Notes under the pieces: generated by a model
The model's input: only the letters and a program-made list of their open reading frames with translations
The model's database searches: none
Told to the model about the DNA's origin: nothing
Program-made: the position numbers and the translations under genes
Origin: CAVUWL01 sp963700105
GTDB lineage: Bacteria > Actinomycetota > Thermoleophilia > Solirubrobacterales > 70-9
DNA: 64,000 bases
NCBI GenBank assembly: GCA_963700105.1
Contig: CAVOWL010000004.1
Coordinates: 62,001-126,000, forward strand
Direction of reading: 5' to 3'
In this document: positions 58,088-64,000 of the stretch, in pieces
Layout: each line of letters begins with the position of its first letter
How positions within the stretch are numbered: position 1 is the first letter of the stretch

Positions 58088-58768
58088 ATGGAGGAGCAGC
58101 CAGATCGTCGCCTGATCATCCTTGTCGTCTTCGCGGGGTTAGCAATCGCGGTGGTCGCTGTGATCCTGATCAGTCGCAGCGGTGGGGGCGGCGGTTCGAG
58201 TGCCACCACGGCGAGCGCCAGCGGCTGCAAGAAGGTGGCGGCACCACCGCCCAAGCAGGTCAAGCTCAAGGCACCCAAGCAAACCGTCAAGCCGGGCGAA
58301 AAGCTGACCGCCGTGGTGAAGACAAGCTGCGGAACGTTCGACGTTGCGCTTGCAACCAAGGAAGCGCCGAAGACGACCAATTCCTTTGCCTACCTGGCCC
58401 GGCAGGGCCTCTACAACGACCTCACCTTCCACCGGATCGTTCCGCATTTTGTGATTCAGGGCGGCGATCCGCTCGGCACCGGCGCCGGTGGGCCCGGCTA
58501 CACCGTGGTCGAGAAGCCACCCGCCAACCTCTCCTACACCAAAGGGGTGGTGGCGATGGCCAAGAGCTCGGGGCAGCCATCGGGGAGCTCGGGTAGCCAG
58601 TTCTTCGTGGTCACCGGATCAAACGCCGGCCTGCCGCCCGAATACGCGCTGGTCGGGAGGGTCAGCAAGGGCGAGGAAGTGGTCGCCCGGATCGGCAGCC
58701 TCCCCACGACGGCCGAAAAACCAAAACAGACGGTCCTGATCGAAAAGATGACGATTGAAAAGGGATAG
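58088..58768 (+). CDS. Membrane-anchored cyclophilin-type peptidyl-prolyl isomerase
   Basis: 226 residues. TM anchor at about 8-29, a Lys/Pro-rich stalk (45-75), then a cyclophilin domain with F-H-R-I-V-P-H-F-V-I-Q-G-G-D-P (active-site Arg), M-A-K-S-S-G-Q-P-S-G-S-S-G-S-Q-F-F-V and A-L-V-G-R-V. It assists folding of exported proteins by proline isomerisation. TAGTCT nine bases before the ATG. Head of a run with a peroxiredoxin and a hydrolase. Confidence 0.92.
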   Translation: MEEQPDRRLIILVVFAGLAIAVVAVILISRSGGGGGSSATTASASGCKKVAAPPPKQVKLKAPKQTVKPGEKLTAVVKTSCGTFDVALATKEAPKTTNSFAYLARQGLYNDLTFHRIVPHFVIQGGDPLGTGAGGPGYTVVEKPPANLSYTKGVVAMAKSSGQPSGSSGSQFFVVTGSNAGLPPEYALVGRVSKGEEVVARIGSLPTTAEKPKQTVLIEKMTIEKG

Positions 58769-58776
58769 CTGATCCG

Positions 58777-59229
58777 GTGGCCAAGGTCGATCTCGGCGAC
58801 CCAGCACCCGACTTCGAGCTGGCCGGCACCGGCGCCAAGACCTATCGTCTCTCCGACTATCGCGGGCGCAAGGTGGTCCTCGCCTTCTATCCCGGCGACT
58901 TCACCGCAGTCTGTACCAAACAGTTCTGCTCCTACCGCGATCAGGCTGAGCGACTCGACGAGTTGGGCGCCGAGGTCCTTGGAATCTCCCCTCAATCGGT
59001 CGATTCTCATGAGCGCTTTCGCGAGGAGAAGCGCCTCAATGTGCCGCTGCTCGCCGATCCGGACAAGGAGGTGGCGCGTGCCTACGGCGTGCTCGCCGGC
59101 CCGCTGGTTCGGCGCGCGATCTTCATCGTCGATGAGCAGGGTGTGATTCGCCATCGCAAGGTCTCGCTGGTCGGGCTCAGCTTTGAGACCGTAGATGACC
59201 TCGAGGCCGCCCTCGCCTCGCTGAGCTGA
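58777..59229 (+). CDS. Peroxiredoxin (Bcp/AhpE type)
   Basis: 150 residues. Thioredoxin fold with F-Y-P-G-D-F-T-A-V-C46-T, where Cys46 is the peroxidatic residue (P-x-x-x-T/S-x-x-C), and Cys51 five residues later, the resolving position of atypical 2-Cys Bcp enzymes. It reduces peroxides. GTG start eight bases after the cyclophilin stop. The stop overlaps the next gene by one base. Confidence 0.92.
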   Translation: MAKVDLGDPAPDFELAGTGAKTYRLSDYRGRKVVLAFYPGDFTAVCTKQFCSYRDQAERLDELGAEVLGISPQSVDSHERFREEKRLNVPLLADPDKEVARAYGVLAGPLVRRAIFIVDEQGVIRHRKVSLVGLSFETVDDLEAALASLS

Positions 59230-60083
59230 TGCGCCCGGCACCAGGGCCGGTTCCCTTCAGCCTTGGAAATGCTCCCACGATTAGGGGCGAAAGCGTCGGG
59301 GAGGGTCCGCCGGTGGTGCTCTGTCATGGGATCACGGCGACGCGACGCTACGTGCTTCACGGCTCCAATGCCCTGCAGCGCTCCGGCCACAGGGTGATCA
59401 GCTTCGATGCCCGCGGTCATGGCGAGAGCGATCCTGCCCCGGCTCGCCAGGGTTATGGGTATACGGAGATGGTCGGCGATTTGGAAAAGGTGGTATCGCA
59501 CAGCGTGGGGGAGGGGCCGCTGGTTTTGGTCGGGCACTCGATGGGATCGCACACCGCGGTTGCATACACCCTCGCCAACCCCGGGCGAGTCGCTGGCCTG
59601 GTGGTGATCGGGCCCGTTTACAACGGCACGATCGATCAGGGTACGCTCGCCTTCTGGGACGGCCTCGCGAGCGCCCTGGCCACCGATGGCATCGATGGCT
59701 TCGTCGACTACATAGGCCGCGAGCAGGGTATCGACCCCGCTTGGCGCGAGACGGTGCTCGGCTTTACCCGGGCGCGGATGCAGCTGCACCGCCACCCCGC
59801 CGCCCTGGTGGCGGCCCTGCAGCAGGTCCCGCGATCGAGGCCGTTTGAGACGCTGCAGCGGCTCGAAGAGATCGAGGCACCGACGCTGGTGGTGGGCAGC
59901 CGTGACCAGGCAGATCCCGGTCACCCACTGAGCGTCGCCACCGCCTACCAGGCGCACCTGCAGCACTCGCGACTGGTCTCTGAGCAGCCCGGGCACTCAC
60001 CCCTGGCCTGGCAGGGGGGCAGGCTCTCGCGAGAGATCGCCGCCTTTTGCGCTCAGCCAGAGGTCAGCGGGCGCTTCAACTAG
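59229..60083 (+). CDS. Alpha/beta hydrolase
   Basis: 284 residues. Nucleophile elbow G-H-S-M-G-S at about 98-103, oxyanion loop C-H-G-I-T-A near 32, acid in V-G-S-R-D-Q-A-D near 223 and catalytic His in Q-P-G-H-S near 255. A helical lid (about 130-195) sits between. Esterase- or lactonase-like; the substrate is unknown. The start codon overlaps the peroxiredoxin stop (TGATG). Confidence 0.9.
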   Translation: MRPAPGPVPFSLGNAPTIRGESVGEGPPVVLCHGITATRRYVLHGSNALQRSGHRVISFDARGHGESDPAPARQGYGYTEMVGDLEKVVSHSVGEGPLVLVGHSMGSHTAVAYTLANPGRVAGLVVIGPVYNGTIDQGTLAFWDGLASALATDGIDGFVDYIGREQGIDPAWRETVLGFTRARMQLHRHPAALVAALQQVPRSRPFETLQRLEEIEAPTLVVGSRDQADPGHPLSVATAYQAHLQHSRLVSEQPGHSPLAWQGGRLSREIAAFCAQPEVSGRFN

Positions 60084-60331
60084 CGTTTTGAATTGCAAAC
60101 GATGATTGGGTGAGCAACGATGATTCCCGCAACTAAGGCAGCGTTACCGATTGACTCCCCCTCGCTGGTCGTCGTAAGGGGCGGCCCCCGCGGCTGCACT
60201 TTGCCGCGCGTACCGGCGGGGGCGAGCGGCGCTGAAACGCCGCCGCGGCGGCCTGCAATCGGGCAGCGAATCGACCAGGGGAGCCTGTTAGCGCAGCGAG
60301 CGCCCGCGCCGTCGCGTACCTTTCGGTGCCG
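60084..60331. other. Intergenic region before the VKOR gene
   Basis: No gene. The 10-mer AACGATGATT occurs twice (60097 and 60115), 18 bases apart. TACCTT at 60317-60322 is the probable -10 box of the VKOR gene. Confidence 0.5.
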
Positions 60332-60817
60332 ATGAAGACCCCTGCCGAGTTCACCCTGCGTCGCGTGATCGCTGTAATCGCAGCGATTGGGATCGGCGTT
60401 GCCACCTATATCGCGATCGCCGACGCGAGCCGCGGCGCCCCGGTATGTCTCGCCGGAGGAGGGGGGTGTGAGACGGTCGCCAGTAGCTCCTACTCCCACC
60501 TACTCGGGATCAACGTCGCCGATTTCGGGATCGTCGGCTACATACTGATCCTCGGCACGGCGCTTATTGCGGGAGACCTGGGGCGCTTTGGCGGCTTCGC
60601 GCTCTCCTTGGTCGGCTTTGGTTTCAGCGTCTATCTGACCTACCTGGAGCTCTTTAAGATCCACGCGATCTGCCAGTGGTGCGTGGGAAGCGCGGTCTTG
60701 ATGACTGCACTGTTCGCCCTCAACGCAACTCGCCTCATCGGATATGGGGGAATCGAGGAGGATTCCCACGATCGCAGCGCGCGTGCGCCAACCTCAACCC
60801 AACCGGAGGATGCATGA
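60332..60817 (+). CDS. Vitamin K epoxide reductase family protein
   Basis: 161 residues, four to five membrane helices. Loop cysteines Cys39 and Cys46 (C-L-A-G-G-G-G-C) lie between TM1 and TM2, and the active-site C114-Q-W-C117 is at the start of the last core helix. Bacterial VKOR reoxidises DsbA using quinone, the actinobacterial substitute for DsbB. ATG start with TACCTT nine bases upstream. The stop overlaps the DsbA-like gene by four bases. Confidence 0.94.
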   Translation: MKTPAEFTLRRVIAVIAAIGIGVATYIAIADASRGAPVCLAGGGGCETVASSSYSHLLGINVADFGIVGYILILGTALIAGDLGRFGGFALSLVGFGFSVYLTYLELFKIHAICQWCVGSAVLMTALFALNATRLIGYGGIEEDSHDRSARAPTSTQPEDA

Positions 60818-61587
60818 CCAACAAACGGGAGCAGGAGAGAGAACGACTTCGCGCCCACCGCCTCGAGCGCGAGGCGGCAGATGCCAAACTCAACGCCCGC
60901 CGCCGACGCCTTGTCCAGGCCGGTAGCGCCGCGGTCTTTTTGGCGGTGGTCATCGTCGCCGTGCTGATCGTGGTGAGCGAGAACGAAAACAGCGGCGGTA
61001 CCTCCAATCTCTCAGAAATCGGCACGGTCGACAAGCTGCTGAAAGGCATCCCGCAGGAAGGCACGACGCTCGGCGATCCAAAGGCCAAGGTGACGGTCTA
61101 TGAGTACGGGGACCTCCAGTGTCCCGTCTGCAAAGCCTACTCAGAACAGGTGCTGCCCCAGATCATCGAAGGCCCGATCCGCCACGGCAAGGCGAAGGTC
61201 GAATTTCGCAACTTCACGATCATCGGCCCGCAGTCAAAGCCGGCCGGGGCGGCGGCGCTTGCCGCCGGCAAACAGGGCCGCGGCTGGAACTACATCGAGC
61301 TCTTTTACCGAAACCAGGGCGAGGAGGACTCCGGTTATGCGACCGATGCATTCGACGAATCGATCGCCAAGGGGGCGAGTGTAAAAGACCTCGCCAAGTG
61401 GAACGAAGACCGAAAGAGCAAGCCGCTGATGGACAAAGTCTCGGCCACCACCGCCGAGGCGGAAAACCTCGGCTTCACCGGCACGCCCTCCTTCGCGGTC
61501 AAGGGACCCGGCGTCAAGGGACTCGAAACCCTTGGAACCCCGGGATCGGCCGAAGCGATCGAAGAAGCGATCAAGGGAGCAAGTTGA
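60814..61587 (+). CDS. DsbA-like thiol-disulfide oxidoreductase, membrane-anchored
   Basis: 257 residues. A charged cytosolic N-terminus (1-31, Arg/Glu-rich) and a TM anchor (34-55) precede a thioredoxin-fold DsbA_2-like domain. The catalytic C103-P-V-C106 lies in G-D-L-Q-C-P-V-C-K, and the cis-proline in F-T-G-T-P-S-F near residue 227. Partner of the overlapping VKOR gene in oxidative folding outside the membrane. GGAGGA lies eight bases before the ATG. Confidence 0.94.
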   Translation: MTNKREQERERLRAHRLEREAADAKLNARRRRLVQAGSAAVFLAVVIVAVLIVVSENENSGGTSNLSEIGTVDKLLKGIPQEGTTLGDPKAKVTVYEYGDLQCPVCKAYSEQVLPQIIEGPIRHGKAKVEFRNFTIIGPQSKPAGAAALAAGKQGRGWNYIELFYRNQGEEDSGYATDAFDESIAKGASVKDLAKWNEDRKSKPLMDKVSATTAEAENLGFTGTPSFAVKGPGVKGLETLGTPGSAEAIEEAIKGAS

Positions 61588-61893
61588 GAGCTGACTCGAC
61601 CAGCGTCCTCGCGCACTCATCCCCACCAACCTGGGGGCGGCGCTAGGTCGGCGCACGGCGCGGCGGAGGAAGAGGCCAGTTCGGGATCGCCGCGTGCGGG
61701 TCTAACCGACGAATTTTCCAGAGTGCAGCGAAAGAGTGGCGGTGGGGGTGAAAACCCAGATCCGCCAGATCGTCTCGTGCGCCGAGGGGCGGTGCGGCCT
61801 TGATTTGTTTCAGACCCCGACCGCCAATAGCCGTGAACCGCCTTGCTCTGAGCATGTCTCGCCGCGACGGATTGGCTGAGTAGCCTGCCGCGG
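61588..61893. other. Intergenic region with a long-range inverted repeat
   Basis: No convincing gene on either strand. TGGCGGTGGGGGT (61737-61749) and ACCCCGACCGCCA (61814-61826) are complementary at 12 of 13 positions across 64 bases. TAGCCT (61881-61886) is the probable -10 box of the chromate transporter gene. Confidence 0.5.
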
Positions 61894-63066
61894 GTGGGCG
61901 CCAAAATGCCGAGCCCCCCGTCCGGGCCAAACCCTCCTGGGCTGGGCGAAATATTCAGGGAGTGGGGGAGGATTGGGGTGATCGGCTTCGGCGGGCCGCC
62001 CGCTCACATCGCCCTCTTTCGCGACCTCTGTGTCGATCGCCGGGGCTGGCTTGGGGAGGAGCAGTTCGAGGACGCGATCGCGGCGACCAACCTGCTTCCG
62101 GGACCCGGTTCAACCCAGCTGGCGATCTTTTGCGCCTGGCGCCTGCAGGGAATTCAGGGTGCGCTGATCGGTGGGGCCGCCTTCATCATCCCCGGCCTGC
62201 TCCTGATCTTGCCCCTGGCGGCCCTATTTCTGGACGGGACGCCGCCGCTTTGGGTCCGCGGGGCGGGCGCCGGTGCCGGCGCAGCGGTAGCCGCGGTCGC
62301 CGTCAGGGCCGGCCTCGGCCTCGCCCCGTCCAGCTGGGAGCGAGCCCGCCAGAGCCATCCCCTGCGCTGGCTGACCTACGCCTTGCTCGGCCTCCTCGCG
62401 GCGGCGTTGCTCGGGCCCTGGCTGGTCCTCGTATTGCTCGGCTGCGGAGCATTTGAGCTGATCAGGCGCACCTCCCCCGGGGTTATGTCAACTTCGGCCC
62501 CTTGGCTTATCGCGGCGATTCCCGCGGCCGGTGGACTGGGGGCGCTGGCCTGGGTCGCCTTTAAGGTCGGCGCGCTCGCCTACGGAGGGGGCTTCGTGAT
62601 CATCCCGCTGATGCAATCAGACGCGGTCAGCCATTACCACTGGATGAGCTCGGCCGAGTTCCTAAATGCGGTCGCGCTCGGCCAGTTGACCCCGGGGCCG
62701 GTCGTCCATACAGTCGCCGTCGTCGGCTACGCCGCGGATGGCATATGGGGCGCGCTCTTGGCCTCGCTGATCGCCTTCGCGCCGTCGTTTTCCTTCATCC
62801 TGCTCGGTGCAGATCGCTTCGATCGGCTACGCGCCGATCTCAGGGCTCGGGCATTCCTGGATGGGGCCGGTCCGGCGGCGATCGGGGCGATTCTTGGCTC
62901 GGCTATTCCGCTGGCGCTGGCGCTTTCGGAGGCCTGGCAGGTGCTGATTTTGATCGCCGCCTCGGCAGCCTTATTGATCATGGGTCGCAGCGTGGTCATC
63001 ACCTTGCTCGGCGCGGGAGCGGTTGGCGTCCTGTTCGCCGTCCTGGGGGCTCCGCTGGGGGCCTGA
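61894..63066 (+). CDS. Chromate transporter family protein (CHR), two-domain
   Basis: 390 residues, ten or more membrane helices in two homologous halves. The first has G-F-G-G-P-P-A-H-I-A-L-F and N-L-L-P-G-P-G-S-T-Q-L-A (residues 29-75); the second has A-Y-G-G-G-F-V-I-I-P-L-M and G-Q-L-T-P-G-P-V-V-H-T-V (about 228-275). The family exports chromate with proton exchange, though many members have other anion substrates. GTG start, TAGCCT seven bases upstream. Confidence 0.92.
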   Translation: MGAKMPSPPSGPNPPGLGEIFREWGRIGVIGFGGPPAHIALFRDLCVDRRGWLGEEQFEDAIAATNLLPGPGSTQLAIFCAWRLQGIQGALIGGAAFIIPGLLLILPLAALFLDGTPPLWVRGAGAGAGAAVAAVAVRAGLGLAPSSWERARQSHPLRWLTYALLGLLAAALLGPWLVLVLLGCGAFELIRRTSPGVMSTSAPWLIAAIPAAGGLGALAWVAFKVGALAYGGGFVIIPLMQSDAVSHYHWMSSAEFLNAVALGQLTPGPVVHTVAVVGYAADGIWGALLASLIAFAPSFSFILLGADRFDRLRADLRARAFLDGAGPAAIGAILGSAIPLALALSEAWQVLILIAASAALLIMGRSVVITLLGAGAVGVLFAVLGAPLGA

Positions 63067-63264
63067 GCCGGGCCAGGGGAGGCTTCGGGGCGGCGGATTT
63101 TGCCCAGGTTGACATAACCACCATTATCGTGCGTTGGAGGTGAATCTCCCAAAGGCGATCGCGATCAAGGCAAGGAGAGGGCATTGCGGGCCCCGGTCGG
63201 CAGAGCCCCGATGAGGGCGAGGCCCCGGGTGCTGGGGTGCGATCCGGACTCGCAGCGCCGCTGC
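63067..63264. other. Intergenic region
   Basis: Nothing convincing is seen apart from G/C-rich inverted repeats around 63200-63235 that could terminate the chromate transporter transcript. Confidence 0.4.
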
Positions 63265-63441
63265 TCAGCTACGGAAGCGCAGCGGCGGCTCCAAAATCAA
63301 CGACTCGCCGTTGATCCCGCTGGGCACCGGTTGATCCACATCAATCTCAAGCGCCGCCACCTGCAGCTCGCGCCAGTAGCCCACCGAGGCGCGATCGACT
63401 CCCGCGGGTGGGCGAAAATCGACCACGCCCAGCACCCCTTG
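63265..63441 (-). pseudogene. C-terminal remnant of a lipid (diacylglycerol) kinase
   Basis: The minus-strand frame reads S-L-D-Q-G-V-L-G-V-V-D-F, then V-A-A-L-E-I-D-V-D-Q-P-V-P-S-G-I-N-G-E and L-E-P-P-L-R-F-R-S before the stop. This matches the end of YegS/DAGK-type kinases (D-G-x-L-x-V-x-V, then G-I-D-G-E, then L-x-P-P-L-R-F). The catalytic N-terminal two-thirds are absent; upstream in the same frame is a stop and then the divergent PAP2 gene. A truncation seems likely. Confidence 0.6.
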
Positions 63442-63486
63442 ATCAAGGGATGGGCGCGGCGAGGCGGCGCTTCATATGATCGCCCG

Positions 63487-64000
63487 ATGCCGGATTGGCT
63501 CGAGCAGGCAGGGCGTATCGATGCCGCCGTATATGAGGCGATCGCCCAGACCCCGACGCCGGCGCTTGATTCGAGCATGCGCCGGCTCAGCGAGGCCGCC
63601 GATTATTCCAAGCCCTGGGCGCTGATCGCGGCCGCTCTGGCGCTGTTTGGCGGCGCGGGCGGGCGGCGCGCTGCGCTGCGCGGCCTGGCGGCTTTGGGAG
63701 CCGCTGCGACGATCGCAAACGCGGTCGCAAAGCCGCTTTCGCTGCGGGCAAGGCCAAGGCGACAGAGCCCCGGCGGCTCCCCCAAGCGCCACGTCGCGAT
63801 GCCCACTTCTACCTCCTTTCCCTCCGGGCACACCGCCTCGGCGTTCGCCTTTGCCAGCGGGGTGGGGCAGGTCTCCCCCAGCCTCGGCGTGCCGCTGTGG
63901 GTGGCGGCTGCGGCGGTTGGCTATTCCCGAGTCCACACCGGCGTTCACTATCCCGGTGACGTGCTTGCCGGCGCCTTCCTCGGGGTCTCGCTCGCCGAGC
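63487..64000 (+). CDS. PAP2-family phosphatase (partial, runs off the window)
   Basis: 171 residues are visible. The three PAP2 motifs are intact: K-P-L-S-L-R-A-R-P (K-x6-R-P), F-P-S-G-H-T and S-R-V-H-T-G-V-H-Y-P-G-D-V. The membrane helices between them place it in the inner membrane. Such enzymes dephosphorylate phosphatidic acid, undecaprenyl pyrophosphate or similar lipids. TATGAT lies six bases before the ATG. The 3' end is outside the window; in related bacteria PAP2 domains can be fused to a lipid kinase domain, so what follows would be informative. Confidence 0.9.
   Translation, partial: MPDWLEQAGRIDAAVYEAIAQTPTPALDSSMRRLSEAADYSKPWALIAAALALFGGAGGRRAALRGLAALGAAATIANAVAKPLSLRARPRRQSPGGSPKRHVAMPTSTSFPSGHTASAFAFASGVGQVSPSLGVPLWVAAAAVGYSRVHTGVHYPGDVLAGAFLGVSLAE

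Noticed and set aside
63297..63578. 93-codon minus-strand frame overlapping the PAP2 start
   Set aside because: It overlaps the conserved PAP2 N-terminus and lacks motifs. The kinase-like remnant lies in a different minus-strand frame.
1..64000. CRISPR arrays, rRNA genes, intact insertion sequences or prophage
   Set aside because: No regularly spaced repeats, rRNA-like sequence, transposase, integrase or phage structural genes were found on reading both strands.

Overview
The window is a GC-rich bacterial chromosome segment. Gene content and order point to an actinobacterium, most likely of the class Thermoleophilia (Solirubrobacterales/Gaiellales-like). The indicators are an actinobacterial integration host factor (mihF) in front of gmk-rpoZ-coaBC, a PyrR-led pyr operon, a murT-gatD pair, GTG/TTG starts, and a TANNNT -10 box 6-10 bases before the start codon of more than twenty genes, which is the mark of leaderless mRNAs. 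The lineage is inferred from this pattern; no rRNA is present.

Bases 1-7700 are an accessory, decaying region. It holds small hypothetical genes, a SurA/PpiC-like exported protein, a HicBA toxin-antitoxin pair and tRNA-Arg(CCG). A tRNA-plus-hairpin segment occurs twice (near 3765-4349 and 6713-7078) and brackets three frameshifted pseudogenes: a surface-protein relative, a lipoprotein-like beta-barrel protein and an ABM-like monooxygenase.

Bases 7750-20290 hold rnz and then the pyrimidine operon pyrR-pyrB-pyrC-carA-carB-pyrKD, in which pyrK and pyrD are fused. PyrR probably acts on a hairpin over its own ribosome binding site. mihF, gmk, rpoZ and coaBC follow.

Bases 20290-34720 are one dense, mostly overlapping run of translation and RNA genes: rimP (short), nusA (long), infB, rbfA, nrnA, truB, ribF, rpsO and pnp, then an M16 peptidase, dapB, dapA and rnj. 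A strong terminator lies in the leader before rimP. Two large hairpins separate rnj from a convergent two-component system.

Bases 34840-47210 carry that response regulator and kinase, ftsK, a RodZ-like HTH membrane protein, cinA, recA, a small membrane protein, miaB, miaA (internally shortened), dapF (both catalytic cysteines replaced by serine) and an LL-diaminopimelate aminotransferase. Together dapA, dapB, dapL and dapF give the aminotransferase route to diaminopimelate.

Bases 47210-64000 hold an MBL hydrolase, an NAD-dependent epimerase, hflX, dut, an MFS exporter and a minus-strand cell-envelope operon (lipid kinase, murT, methyltransferase, gatD). Then come a PIG-L deacetylase, a second methyltransferase, a membrane-anchored cyclophilin, a peroxiredoxin, an alpha/beta hydrolase, a VKOR-DsbA disulfide pair, a chromate transporter, a remnant of a lipid kinase gene and a PAP2 phosphatase cut by the window end.

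No CRISPR array, rRNA, intact transposase or intact prophage is visible.
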